64,000 nucleotides of DNA from Bacillota bacterium. GTDB lineage: Bacteria > Bacillota > Clostridia > Lachnospirales > Lachnospiraceae. The notes below the pieces were generated by a model that was given only the letters and a program-made list of their open reading frames with translations, searched no databases and had not been told where the DNA came from. A program made the position numbers and the translations under genes. Where the stretch lies: NCBI GenBank assembly GCA_023391695.1, contig JAEWAK010000037.1, positions 248,001-312,000 on the forward strand, written 5' to 3'. Each line of letters starts with the position of its first letter. The stretch's first letter is position 1. Shown here piece after piece: positions 25,738-35,587 of this stretch.

Positions 25738-26835
25738 ATGCTTACGCCAAAAGAACATTTTCACGGAAGTGATTTAGAAAAAATTGAAGCCATCTACGGG
25801 ATCAAAAAAGAGGATATTACCAGTTTTTCCGCCAATGTAAACCCTTTGGGCATCTCCCCTAAGTTAAGGGCAGAACTGGCCGGTAAAATTGATGCTGTTA
25901 CCGGATATCCGGACAGGGAATATACTTCCCTCAGAAAATGCATAGCCGCTTATGTCAATTCGGACCCGGAGCACATCGTGGTAGGCAATGGCTCAACGGA
26001 GTTAATTTCCCTTTTTATACAGATCACCCATCCAAAGAAAGCCCTCATAATCGGGCCCACTTACTCCGAATACGAGCGTGAGATTTCCTTGGGCGGCGGC
26101 AGTTCCCAGTATTACCGCTTAGAGGAAGCCGATGATTTCCGGCTGGAGGTGGAGGACTTAAAGAAAGAACTGACGGCTGATTTTGATTTACTGGTTATCT
26201 GCAATCCCAATAACCCAACTTCTTCCGCCATTCCATTATCCGATATGAGGAAGATCCTGGATATCTGCAAGCAGCGCAGTATCTTATGTATGGTGGATGA
26301 GACTTATGTGGAGTTTGCCGAGGATATGAACCGGATCACGGCCATTTCCCTGGCCGGCTATTATAATAATATAATCATATTAAGGGGCATCTCCAAGTTT
26401 TTTGCCGCCCCGGGGCTGCGTTTAGGCTATGCCGTCTGCGGCAATACGGATATGCTCAAGCTGTTAAATCAAAGGAAAAATCCCTGGACCATCAATACCC
26501 TGGCTGCCATTGCCGGGGAAATCATGTTTGCCGACGAAGATTATATTAACCGGACCAAAGCGTTGATAAAGACAGAACGGGACAGGATTTATAAATTACT
26601 CTCTTCCTGTTCCAAAGTCAAGGTTTATCCGCCCATTGCCAATTTTGTCCTGGTTAAGATCTTAAAGGAAGGCATTACTTCCGCCGACGTCTTCGATGCC
26701 GCCATCCGAAAGGGTTTAATGATCCGGGACTGTTCCACTTTTCCGTTTTTAGACCAAAAATTCATAAGGTTTTGCTTTATGTCACCGGAGAAAAATACGG
26801 AATTGATAAATATATTATTAGATAAATTCCAATGA
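25738..26835 (+). CDS. PLP-dependent aminotransferase, CobD/HisC type
   Basis: A 365-aa fold-type I PLP enzyme. NVNPLGISPKL, GNGSTELISLF, the ICNPNNPTS loop, MVDETYVEFAE (PLP-binding Asp) and the Schiff-base lysine in LRGISKFFAAPGLRLGYAV are all visible. The N-terminal HGSDLEKIEAIYGIKKEDI is typical of threonine-phosphate decarboxylase (CobD) and related HisC-like proteins. No cobalamin or histidine genes are nearby, so the substrate is open. The start at 25738 follows GGAAGG. Confidence 0.85.
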   Translation: MLTPKEHFHGSDLEKIEAIYGIKKEDITSFSANVNPLGISPKLRAELAGKIDAVTGYPDREYTSLRKCIAAYVNSDPEHIVVGNGSTELISLFIQITHPKKALIIGPTYSEYEREISLGGGSSQYYRLEEADDFRLEVEDLKKELTADFDLLVICNPNNPTSSAIPLSDMRKILDICKQRSILCMVDETYVEFAEDMNRITAISLAGYYNNIIILRGISKFFAAPGLRLGYAVCGNTDMLKLLNQRKNPWTINTLAAIAGEIMFADEDYINRTKALIKTERDRIYKLLSSCSKVKVYPPIANFVLVKILKEGITSADVFDAAIRKGLMIRDCSTFPFLDQKFIRFCFMSPEKNTELINILLDKFQ

Positions 26836-27131
26836 AATTGTGTAAATAAAAGCGACCTATACCATATTATCATAATTGAAAAGTTTTTATGTTATTAAAC
26901 TACCCTTGCAGCCAGTAAATAAATTCTGATAATCAGGCAGCATAATACAGAATGAGAGCGCTGTCAATATACAAAATAAATAATTTAACTGGCACTTAAA
27001 ACTCCAAGAAATTACTAAAAGCAGGATAGACCTTTATGTATAAAAGTCTTCCAATTACATTAGGAAGCCGCCCCGGGCTTGTTTGGTTAAAAAGGCCTGA
27101 ACCGCTGCCAAAGCAGGGTATACACTTACGG

Positions 27132-29906
27132 TTAATCATTTTCAACAAATACTTCAATGGAATAATTACCGCTGTAATCCTCCAGTATGACTTTCACCCC
27201 GTCTGCGGCAGTACTTATGGCCGGCATGGCATTAACACTCCTTTCAACGGTCTGACTTTTCCCGCTGACTCCTCCGGTTATAACGGTATAATATATCTTC
27301 CACCAGTCTTTGGAAAGAGGTATTGTCAGTTTGCCGCCGGAAACCTTTCCCGTATACGGTTCGGAGTAAACATCAGCCATTCTGCCGTCATAAGTTACTG
27401 CAGACAATTGATGTCCGTCTATACCCACAGGAGTGATTTTCATGTTATAACGGGTACCTTTTACTTCCGGTATTTCTATAACAGCACTATTTGAGTCGCC
27501 CGTAACAGCTGCGGCATAAGGTGTATCATCATTGGCATATTCCCTGGTTACCACAATATCCGTATGGTCAATTTCCACACCTTCCGGCGCAGTCCAGTTA
27601 ACCTTAATCATGCTTCCCGTAACAGCCTGGATAACTGAACCGATATCAACAGAAGGCAGGGCTTCTGCTACTGTATTAACATTTTTTACTGCTTTTGAAT
27701 AATCATAAGCAGCTTCTGCCGCATCACTTTCCGTACCGTCTGCTGAAACTGCCTTGACTTTAACAGTAACAATATCTTGTGCATTATATAAGGATTTAAT
27801 ATAATATACGCTATCATAAATTCCTCCCATATACAATTCTGTTCCGTTAATCACTGCATAGATATTGTATTGCTTTACCTGACTATAAGGATCTATATCC
27901 CAGGAAAGCTTCATCTCTTTTGTATCATATGCCCTGTCTATTTTTAATCCGGTAGGTGCAGCGGGTTTTTGAGCCGGACCCGCAGTAATTTTGATCTGTC
28001 CGATATTCATCTGGTACTTATCGGAGGTACCGTTAAATATTAAACCAAAGGCAGCAATTTTCCTCCCGGCATATTGGGATAAATCAACCTGGCTGGTTAT
28101 CCATCCATTGGATTTTGCTGTTGAATCAACAACATCAAGTTTAACGGTTTTTGAAGTATCATCCTTAAAAATAATTCCCAAATGCATGGCTGCAGTGTCT
28201 TCAGAAGTCTTGTTAAAGGTAACATCCATCCTGGAACCAGCTTTTACGTCTAAATCTGTTTTGTATAAATGTACAAAGTTTTCAGAATCCAATTTACCGG
28301 ATACAACCAGGGATGAACCTCCGTTATACGCTCCTGCCAGTTCAAAATTAAATATGCCTTCTGAACCGTCTTTCAAGGTTTTGCTGTATTTTGTACCATA
28401 GTCATAATCCACATTTAATCTGGTTCCCTGGGTATCTACCCACCATTGCCAGGTTGGAAGGATATCCTGGATATTAATGTTGGACCATTCATGACTATTG
28501 GATACCGCTCCATTTACAGCATATTCCAATCCGTGTCCGGTGTTAAAGTTTGTTACAAAAGTGTCCCCGTTAATTACGGAGCGTTCCGTTATATAAGCGG
28601 AAATGCCGTCCCAGCTGTTTCCGCTGTCAATACCAATCTGGCTGTTTGCCAGGGAAGTATCCCTGACTACTTTGGCAGGATCCATATTCAGTCCTGACCA
28701 CCAGGCACGTTCCCTGTCAAAGGTCATCCATTGGTAGTTATCTTTTTCACGGCGCATGGCAATATTATTATTCTCCCCGCCATCCAAATCCTCGTCCAAA
28801 CCGTCATGGACAAATTCACTTCCCAGAGATGCGATGGCATTCATCGGCTGTCCGTCATCACCTAAGTTATTTCTTAAGTCGTAGGTCTGCGACCAGCGGT
28901 CACCTCCTGCTTCAATACCTGCAAAAACTGTATTTAAAGGGTCTAATCCCAAAGCTGTGGCACGAGCAGCTGAATTGGTTAATTTCGTTTTATTCCACCA
29001 GTAATTTAAGAAAATGGAATCTGAGTACCGGGTTTTTCCATCCTCACTGATGACGTTACTGCTGTTTTTTGCATTAAATTCATTCTGATAGGATACGTAA
29101 CCGGAATCAACCACAGAATCGTACCACTGTATGTAAAGTCCGGCATCCCTTAACTGTTTCATAAATTGACGGTACAAAGGGATGTCGGCAGATGGAATGG
29201 ATTCTTCCTGGTTAATGAAAAATCCGTCAAAACCATAATATCGGCACATTTCAACCAGTTTATCCGCTACGATAAAATGACCGCTGCCATCCTGTTTTAA
29301 TAATGGTTTATGATCCTGTCCGGTACGTGGTGTAAAGATACAGCCTAAGGAAAGGACACCATTTTTATGGGCAGCATTCGTATATCCGGGATTAGGAAGG
29401 TTTATGATACCAAACTCAAACTTTCTTTGCTTCCAGGCATCCGTTACACCTCTTTCATCCAGATAAAGGCTTTCCGGCACTTCCTCTGTCGGCATGCCAT
29501 GCCAGGATGCGTAATAATCCGTATACTGCCAGAAATTAAAAAGGTACTGGCTGAATTCATTGGTATATGGGTAGCTGTCAAAAAATGCATTACCGTAATC
29601 CCCTGCCAAAGTAAGCATCTGCGTTTTGGGACTTATACCTGGATTCGCCTGTGTTGCTGAAAATGCCTCGTTGCGGTTCTGAAGCGGAACCTGGGCACGC
29701 AGATACTCTGCGTAAGGATCTGTTTCAGGACTCCAGGATTCAATGTCCAGGGCTCGGTAACCATGCTGATATGCCTGGTTCTCACCCCTGGCGCTATCCC
29801 CCAGATACGGCAGAGTATCGCTTGCTTTCAACCCGCCTGGATTAAAAATCGTTCCTGTTGCCATGGAAACCAACAACAGGACAGAAAGAAATTGTTTCTT
29901 CCTCAT
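27132..29906 (-). CDS. Secreted GH85 endo-beta-N-acetylglucosaminidase
   Basis: A 924-aa exported enzyme that cuts the chitobiose core of N-glycans. A signal peptide (1-about 28) is followed by the GH85 barrel (about 90-420), with the catalytic pair N232 and E234 in GFDGFFINQEE, and QWYDSVVDSGYVSYQNEFN downstream. Then come beta-sandwich domains (about 425-640) and fibronectin III-like modules (about 650-840). There is no LPXTG or dockerin, so it is probably released. It lies downstream of a CUT2 sugar transporter operon but behind a terminator. The RBS AGGAGG precedes the ATG. Confidence 0.92.
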   Translation of the reverse strand: MRKKQFLSVLLLVSMATGTIFNPGGLKASDTLPYLGDSARGENQAYQHGYRALDIESWSPETDPYAEYLRAQVPLQNRNEAFSATQANPGISPKTQMLTLAGDYGNAFFDSYPYTNEFSQYLFNFWQYTDYYASWHGMPTEEVPESLYLDERGVTDAWKQRKFEFGIINLPNPGYTNAAHKNGVLSLGCIFTPRTGQDHKPLLKQDGSGHFIVADKLVEMCRYYGFDGFFINQEESIPSADIPLYRQFMKQLRDAGLYIQWYDSVVDSGYVSYQNEFNAKNSSNVISEDGKTRYSDSIFLNYWWNKTKLTNSAARATALGLDPLNTVFAGIEAGGDRWSQTYDLRNNLGDDGQPMNAIASLGSEFVHDGLDEDLDGGENNNIAMRREKDNYQWMTFDRERAWWSGLNMDPAKVVRDTSLANSQIGIDSGNSWDGISAYITERSVINGDTFVTNFNTGHGLEYAVNGAVSNSHEWSNINIQDILPTWQWWVDTQGTRLNVDYDYGTKYSKTLKDGSEGIFNFELAGAYNGGSSLVVSGKLDSENFVHLYKTDLDVKAGSRMDVTFNKTSEDTAAMHLGIIFKDDTSKTVKLDVVDSTAKSNGWITSQVDLSQYAGRKIAAFGLIFNGTSDKYQMNIGQIKITAGPAQKPAAPTGLKIDRAYDTKEMKLSWDIDPYSQVKQYNIYAVINGTELYMGGIYDSVYYIKSLYNAQDIVTVKVKAVSADGTESDAAEAAYDYSKAVKNVNTVAEALPSVDIGSVIQAVTGSMIKVNWTAPEGVEIDHTDIVVTREYANDDTPYAAAVTGDSNSAVIEIPEVKGTRYNMKITPVGIDGHQLSAVTYDGRMADVYSEPYTGKVSGGKLTIPLSKDWWKIYYTVITGGVSGKSQTVERSVNAMPAISTAADGVKVILEDYSGNYSIEVFVEND

Positions 29907-29941
29907 AACCTACCTCCTGTTTGATATAATTGAAACATGAA

Positions 29942-29995
29942 CGGATAGTTTATACAGGTATAAGAAGCTTTCTTATTCCTGTATAAAGTTATCCG
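29942..29995. repeat. 27-bp near-perfect hairpin in the GH85 leader
   Basis: CGGATAGTTTATACAGGTAT... pairs along nearly its full 27 nt with the following 27 nt (29969-29995), with almost no loop. It lies 36 nt upstream of the GH85 start. It is either a leader structure, a cruciform operator or a repeat remnant. The rest of the gap 29996-30216 is AT-rich and unremarkable. Confidence 0.65.
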
Positions 29996-30216
29996 AAAGC
30001 TTTATGTATTAAATAAAATATTATATTTATCAATCTTAATAAAATGATAATTTTCCATTATTCACCAGCTCAAAATCATATTATCATATACTGATATCTA
30101 ATGCAATATTTATAAAAATGAATTAATAAAGTGCAAATGTTGCAGTTATTGGTGTTTTTTTGCCGCGGTATGTGCATTTTCTGATTTCAAGGGCTAAGGC
30201 AGCTTTTATATATGGT

Positions 30217-30262
30217 AAATAAAACCGCCCGATCCGTTTTGGGAAGGGGCGGTTTTATTTTT
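30217..30262 (-). terminator. Terminator of the CUT2 sugar transporter operon
   Basis: A 10-bp stem AAAACCGCCC/GGGCGGTTTT (30221-30230 with 30247-30256) flanked by T-runs on both strands, just after the substrate-binding protein gene. Confidence 0.9.
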
Positions 30263-31441
30263 TTATAATTTCTTAACCCAGTCTGCCATATTTTCTTTAT
30301 AAAATACGTAGGGAGTTCCTGCCAGTACGGCCGTACCTCCGTCACCGTTATCATAAGCTTCATAAGTGGTTTCCGGATAATCACGGAAAGCACCCATCTT
30401 AAAGCTTGATCCGGTCTTTCCGTCAAAAGAACCGTCTATGGTCGCCAGAGTTGACGCTGCCGATACCGCACCAAGATGAATTACATCCCAAAGCATCATA
30501 TAAGGGCATACGGATGCAAAGGCATCGGCGGAAGCACTTGCCGGCATAAAGGACTGCATCTCGGAAGGCAGGCCAAGACCGGTTAATTTAATTTTGCTGC
30601 TGGACGTCTTTAAGCACTGACCGGCTGCAGCAATACCTACCGTAGTAGGGGATATAATACAATCCACCTTATTTTCCGCGATAAATGCCTGGGCCTGGGT
30701 AGTGGATTCCGTCAGGTCGTCATTACCGTACTTCTTGTCCAGGGCTGCGCTTACCTTACCACCGTAAACCGTATCCTGCAGTTCGGTTTCCATTGCCGCA
30801 ATCCAGCTGTTCTGAACCGGAGTGTCAATGGATGCGGAAAGTACTCCAAGTACAATTTCATCACCGGTATAACCGGATAAGGCCGTCTCAACCGCGCCTT
30901 TCATATTGCCGTCTTCCGGATAATCAATACCAAGTGTTATCAGTACGGCTGCCTGTACCAGATAAGCACCGATATCATTTGGATCTGCCTGGTTTACGTG
31001 GGTCGTACGGTATTCGGGACTCGCTGCGGAGTCAATCGAGGTGATTGTGATACCTGCTTCTTTTGCTTTCTTAAATACCTCATCATAGCCGGCATCACCA
31101 TTGGTGGATATGGTAATGGATGCGACTTTTTGTGTAATTAATTCATCCAATAGCTGGACCTGTGCCGCTACGGTTGTTTCTGCGGGACTTTTATATACCG
31201 CTTTTTCCCCTTTTGCTTCCATGTACTCGTTAAAACCTTCAAACATCAAATCCCCGAAGGAATTACCGGTTGACTTAAACATAAATACATGGGCACCTTC
31301 CAGGGTATTTCCGCCTTTTGCCGTATCCCCCGCCGGGGAACCGGCAGGCTGCGTGGGCTGTGTAGTAGAACAGCCTGTTACGGCACTGGCTGCCATAAAT
31401 AAGCAAAGACCAAGTGCCAGCAATTTCTTTAATTTTTTCAT
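30263..31441 (-). CDS. Sugar-binding lipoprotein of a CUT2 ABC transporter (RhaS-like)
   Basis: A 392-aa periplasmic-binding-protein-like lipoprotein with a lipobox ending at Cys24 (SAVTGC). The mature part has the type 1 sugar-binding fold (FMFKSTGNSFGDLMFEGFNE, SPAETTVAAQVQLLDELI, TTHVNQADPNDIGAYLV). The last two blocks resemble rhamnose-binding RhaS, but the ligand is not proven. The start at 31441 is set by GGGAGG. An in-frame TTG with its own RBS at 31513 would add 24 residues before the signal peptide. It is the last gene of the operon. Confidence 0.88.
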   Translation of the reverse strand: MKKLKKLLALGLCLFMAASAVTGCSTTQPTQPAGSPAGDTAKGGNTLEGAHVFMFKSTGNSFGDLMFEGFNEYMEAKGEKAVYKSPAETTVAAQVQLLDELITQKVASITISTNGDAGYDEVFKKAKEAGITITSIDSAASPEYRTTHVNQADPNDIGAYLVQAAVLITLGIDYPEDGNMKGAVETALSGYTGDEIVLGVLSASIDTPVQNSWIAAMETELQDTVYGGKVSAALDKKYGNDDLTESTTQAQAFIAENKVDCIISPTTVGIAAAGQCLKTSSSKIKLTGLGLPSEMQSFMPASASADAFASVCPYMMLWDVIHLGAVSAASTLATIDGSFDGKTGSSFKMGAFRDYPETTYEAYDNGDGGTAVLAGTPYVFYKENMADWVKKL

Positions 31442-31445
31442 TTTA

Positions 31446-31545
31446 CCTCCCATCTGTGCGCCTTGGCGCACGTACAAATCAGGATGTTGAAAAAACTGCT
31501 TTTGTTTTTTCAACTTACCTCCATTTTGCGCATATCTTTGCGCAT
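31446..31545 (-). repeat. Tandem hairpin-RBS cassettes: class II copy b (31518-31545) and class I copy c (31446-31486)
   Basis: In transcript order: TGCGCA hairpin, ATGGAGG RBS, TTG AAA AAA start-like codons (31513), a short AAAAAC/GTTTTT-type stem, then CATCCTGATTTGTACGTGCG with the GTGCGC hairpin, ATGGGAGG RBS and the real ATG AAA AAA start. The two RBS-start pairs are near duplicates. Further stems lie upstream (GTTTAAAAAGC/ACTTTGC type, 31546-31575), and the rest of the gap to 31733 has no recognisable signal. Confidence 0.75.
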
Positions 31546-31733
31546 AGTTTTAAAAAAACTTTGCTTTTTAAACCTCATCCTCCATAAGTAATTTGTTGCA
31601 AGTGAATTGGCCAATTCAACTTTATATAAACAGTCAGGGACTGCTCATACTCTACTGGTTACAGTTCAGCCTAATGGCTGGATTGCAACAATTTATGCAC
31701 AGAAATTATGTATTTTGCATAATTTGGCGTGTG

Positions 31734-32987
31734 TTAAGCCCGGATTTTTATTTTTTTATTTCCTGGAGCTTCTGCTTTTAATTTTATCGTGTCTTCCCTG
31801 CATTTTGCCTTTATTGCCAGAATTTTTTCATTATATTTTTTTATCTTCTCAAGCTTGTCGGCTTCCTGTAAGGCTGCATCCTTTTTGGTTTCTTCAATCA
31901 GGCTTGACAGGGATTTTATCTCCTGGGCTGATTTTAGGTTAAGAGCTTCAATGTTTTTATTATTGGAATACAATAACTTTAATTTTATGTTTTCGATCAG
32001 CTTTTTGTTTATATTTGGAATAAGCACGGCTATAATCAGGATGAATCCGATCAATATTTTTCTCGAATTGGCATCTACCCCCATAAGTCCGAGAGAATAG
32101 GAAAGGAACGCCATAATCAGGGTTGAAATGACCGGTCCGTATACCCTGCCCTTACCTCCGCCTGTCGAAATACCGCCCAGTACACAGATTGCAATTACAT
32201 CCAATTCATACCCAGTGCCCATGGTCGAACTGACACCGCCGCCCATACGGCCTACAAAAAATATGGAAGTAATTCCTGCCATAAATCCCATTATGATAAA
32301 CACGGCTAACTTTGTCCCTTTCACAGGAATACCGGAATAATCCGCACATATGGAATTATTCCCGATAATATAAAGCCTGCGCCCGAAGGAAGATTTGTGC
32401 AGAACCATAACAAATACGGCCGCCATCAGCAGAAAGCAGATTAAAGCCAGGGGAATGCCCAGTATATTCGTCCAGGCAAGCTTTACATAAAAATCCGGAA
32501 AGTTTTTCAATACATTGACATCCAGAATAATTTTTACAATACCGCGGAACAGCATGGAAGTCGAAATGGTGACAATTACGGAGGGCATATTTACATACGC
32601 AACCAGAAATCCGTTAAAAGCACCGCATAAACCGCCTGCCAGTATGCCTGACGCTACGCATAAAGCTGCCGGAATACCTGCCTCCATGAATAACCCTGTC
32701 ACCATGGAAGACATAATCATGATGGACGCAACAGAAACATCAATATCGCCGGCCATAAGAACTAAAATCATCCCCAGTACCAGAGGTGACAAATCCATTC
32801 CGGATTGTATGATGGACTCAATCGTTCCGGGTGTGAAATACAGATTTCCCTTTGTGGCCATTAATACCACATTAATCAGAATAAGTATGTAAACCAGTAT
32901 CATTTCCCACTGAACAAGGAATTTTGATAAATTAAATTTATCTTTTACAATTAAATTATAAACAGGGGTTTTCGGTGAAGCTGTCAT
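31734..32987 (-). CDS. CUT2 sugar ABC permease with coiled-coil C-terminal tail
   Basis: A 417-aa permease of the RbsC/RhaP type with about nine membrane segments, the DIDVSVASIMIMSSMVTG and GGISTGGGKGRVYGPVISTL blocks included. After the usual end (about residue 335) it carries an extra ~75-residue charged helix (EIKSLSSLIEETKKDAALQE through KKIKIRA) that looks like a coiled coil and is not usual for the family. The start at 32987 overlaps the previous stop as TAATG, with GGGGGG before it. Confidence 0.9.
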   Translation of the reverse strand: MTASPKTPVYNLIVKDKFNLSKFLVQWEMILVYILILINVVLMATKGNLYFTPGTIESIIQSGMDLSPLVLGMILVLMAGDIDVSVASIMIMSSMVTGLFMEAGIPAALCVASGILAGGLCGAFNGFLVAYVNMPSVIVTISTSMLFRGIVKIILDVNVLKNFPDFYVKLAWTNILGIPLALICFLLMAAVFVMVLHKSSFGRRLYIIGNNSICADYSGIPVKGTKLAVFIIMGFMAGITSIFFVGRMGGGVSSTMGTGYELDVIAICVLGGISTGGGKGRVYGPVISTLIMAFLSYSLGLMGVDANSRKILIGFILIIAVLIPNINKKLIENIKLKLLYSNNKNIEALNLKSAQEIKSLSSLIEETKKDAALQEADKLEKIKKYNEKILAIKAKCREDTIKLKAEAPGNKKIKIRA

Positions 32988-33991
32988 TATATTAAGGCCC
33001 CCCTTTCTTTGAGTACACGTTTTTTGGCCGATACGGTCGTAAAGATATTGATGGCTACTGCTATCAGAATGATTCCTCCCTGGATTGCATTCTGCCATAC
33101 GCTTAAGCCCGGAAGCAGACTGATAAAGTATGTGATCACGCTCATCATCAGGGTACCTATGATGACACCGTCGACTTTGCCTTTACCGCCGGTTATGCTC
33201 ACTCCGCCAAGTATGCAGATGGCAATTGCTATCATTTCATAGCCTTCTCCCATGCCGTAGTAGCAGATAGCATAATTTGCAGTATACAGCATGCCGGCCA
33301 GGCCGGCCAGGGCCCCGCAGATTGTGAAAGCCAAGAAGGTTGTTTTAGCCTCCTTAATACCTGCAATATTGGCGGACTCCCGGTTGGTACCGATTGCATA
33401 AATCCTTCTGCCCGGGGAAGTATAGCCTAAAAATATTCCTGCCCCTATAAATATCACTGCCGTAATCCACAGGATATTATAAACACCGAATATTTTACCG
33501 GTGGCAAAGCTTAAATATCCGGCAGTAAATTGATGGGGAAACCACCATTCGCCGCCTGAGGCAAGGAATGCCACACCCCTGTATATGTACATGGTTCCAA
33601 GGGTTGCTATCATCGGCACCATTTTCAGGTATCCTACGATAAATCCGTTAAAGGCTCCGCATAAGGCACCCACAAGGATACCTGATAAGACCCATACAAA
33701 GGCCGGCACCCCCATATTCTTACTCATGAGGGAAGAGCATATGACACCCGACAGGCTTAAGGTGGAGGCAACGGACAAATCAATGCCTCCCGTAATAATT
33801 ACCAGCATCATTCCTACTGCCAGCATTGCATATACCGCGTTATTCTGGAGCATATTCATGATTGATGCCACCGAATACATGGACGGTGTAAGAAATCCGG
33901 CAATGATTAACAGTATTGCAAAACCGGTTAAAAGTCCCGTATTTCTGCTGTTTATAATTTTTTTCATCATCGATTTACCCTGATTTTTCAC
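32987..33991 (-). CDS. CUT2 sugar ABC permease
   Basis: A 334-aa RhaQ/RbsC-type permease with the family blocks GGIDLSVASTLSLSGVI, ALCGAFNGFIVGYLKM and GGVSITGGKGKVDGVIIGT. I chose GTG at 33991 as start because GGGGAGG stands 7 nt upstream. A TTG at 33997 lies against that site, so the protein then starts (M)KNQGKSMMKK. It directly follows the ATPase gene, and the two permeases presumably form a heterodimer. Confidence 0.9.
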   Translation of the reverse strand: MKNQGKSMMKKIINSRNTGLLTGFAILLIIAGFLTPSMYSVASIMNMLQNNAVYAMLAVGMMLVIITGGIDLSVASTLSLSGVICSSLMSKNMGVPAFVWVLSGILVGALCGAFNGFIVGYLKMVPMIATLGTMYIYRGVAFLASGGEWWFPHQFTAGYLSFATGKIFGVYNILWITAVIFIGAGIFLGYTSPGRRIYAIGTNRESANIAGIKEAKTTFLAFTICGALAGLAGMLYTANYAICYYGMGEGYEMIAIAICILGGVSITGGKGKVDGVIIGTLMMSVITYFISLLPGLSVWQNAIQGGIILIAVAINIFTTVSAKKRVLKERGALI

Positions 33992-33993
33992 AA

Positions 33994-35496
33994 TCAATCC
34001 TCCCCTGCTTTCTGTTTCAGTGACGCTTCCAGAATCATTTCCTGGGTAACACCCTTCCTGTCAAAATCACCGGTTATGCGTCCGGATTTCATAACTACAA
34101 TATGATCTGCCATGCCAAACACCTCCGGCATTTCGGAAGAAACCATAATGATTGCATAACCGTTATCGGCTAATTCATTCATAATCTCATAAATGGAATA
34201 TTTTGCACCCACGTCAATACCTTTCGTAGGTTCGTCCATAATAAGTACTTTCAGGTCACAGCTTAACAGCTTGGCAAATACCACCTTCTGCTGGTTCCCT
34301 CCGGATAAAGAAGAAGGCGGGGCACTGATATCTTTTGCTTTCAGCTGTATTCGCTGGCAAAGGTAAGCGGCATTTTCCATTTCTTTGTCGACCTTAATAA
34401 ATTTTTTATTTACAAATTTCTTCATGGAAGCGGAGGACACATTCTGGTAAATCGGCAGTTCATTAATCAGTCCCTGAAGCTGCCGGTCCTCCGGAAGAAG
34501 ACCGATCCCGTGATGCAGCGCATCCATCGTACTGTTTATTTTCACTTCCTCCCGGTTCAGCTTAATGTTTCCGCTGTCTATTTTCATAATGCCGAAAAGG
34601 CTCTGGCATACTTCCGTACGTCCGGCACCCACCAGACCGGTAAGGGCAACAATTTCACCCCTTCGGACCCGAAAGGAAATATCTTTAAAATATCCTTCTC
34701 TGGAAATATGGTTTACTTCCAGGACCACTTCGCCAATTTTGGAGGTTTTCGGCGGATACATCTGGTCCAGTTCCCGGTTGACCATCTCCGTAATCAGCTT
34801 CTGGTTTGATATTTTATCAACGTCCCAGCTCCCAATATACCGGGCATCCCGAAATACCGTTACTCTTGTGGCCAGACGGTACATATCTTCAAATTTGTGG
34901 GTGATAAAAATGATGGAAACCCCGTCATCCCTCAACCGTTCCGCAATCAGGTACAGCTGCTCGCATTCCGTTTTTGTTAAGGATGCCGTCGGTTCATCCA
35001 TAATCAATATCCTGGCATCCCTGGACAGTGCCTTTGCAATTTCCACCAGCTGCTGCTGTGCTACACTTAATGTCCCCATGGGCTTCATTACGTCAATTTC
35101 TTTGCTTAACGGTTCTATTAATTCTTTCGCACGCTGATTCATCAGCTTCCAATTGTACAGCCCTGCCTTATTTTTCAGTTCCTGCCCCATAAATATATTT
35201 TCTGTTACCGTCAGGTCCGGAAATGCGGTAACATGCTGATAAATGGCCGCAATCCCAAGCTTGGCTGAATCCGCTGTAGACCGAAGCACGATTCTCTCCC
35301 CTTCCAGAAGCATAACACCGCTGTCCGGCTGGTGCACTCCGGTAATGACTTTGATAAATGTGGATTTGCCTGCTCCGTTTTCTCCCATAAGAGCATGGAT
35401 CTCTCCCCTTTTTAACTGAAAGTGGACGCCGTTTAAAGCCGTAACACCGCTGAAAGTCTTTACAACCTCTTTCAGTTCCAAGACATAATTACCCAT
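33994..35496 (-). CDS. CUT2 sugar ABC ATPase (RbsA/RhaT type, two ATPase domains)
   Basis: A 500-aa protein with two nucleotide-binding domains. The first has Walker A GENGAGKST and signature LSVAQQQLVEIAKAL with Walker B LIMDEPTASL. The second has a degenerate Walker A region (LVGAGRTEV) and signature LSGGNQQKVVFAKLL with LIMDEPTKGID, as normal for this family. The start at 35496 (MGNYVLELKEV) follows AAAGGAG. It is the first gene of the operon, divergent from an AraC-type regulator. Confidence 0.94.
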   Translation of the reverse strand: MGNYVLELKEVVKTFSGVTALNGVHFQLKRGEIHALMGENGAGKSTFIKVITGVHQPDSGVMLLEGERIVLRSTADSAKLGIAAIYQHVTAFPDLTVTENIFMGQELKNKAGLYNWKLMNQRAKELIEPLSKEIDVMKPMGTLSVAQQQLVEIAKALSRDARILIMDEPTASLTKTECEQLYLIAERLRDDGVSIIFITHKFEDMYRLATRVTVFRDARYIGSWDVDKISNQKLITEMVNRELDQMYPPKTSKIGEVVLEVNHISREGYFKDISFRVRRGEIVALTGLVGAGRTEVCQSLFGIMKIDSGNIKLNREEVKINSTMDALHHGIGLLPEDRQLQGLINELPIYQNVSSASMKKFVNKKFIKVDKEMENAAYLCQRIQLKAKDISAPPSSLSGGNQQKVVFAKLLSCDLKVLIMDEPTKGIDVGAKYSIYEIMNELADNGYAIIMVSSEMPEVFGMADHIVVMKSGRITGDFDRKGVTQEMILEASLKQKAGED

Positions 35497-35587
35497 CCTG
35501 TTATTTCTCCTTTCTGTTTTGCCTTTGTCCTGTATCCAGGTGCACTGTCGATACCGCAATCATATGCCCTGATTTTTCGTCTTGCAA

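Noticed and set aside
27132..27494. Open frames antisense to GH85
   Set aside because: GH85 is supported by catalytic residues and a signal peptide; the antisense frames only mirror its codon pattern.
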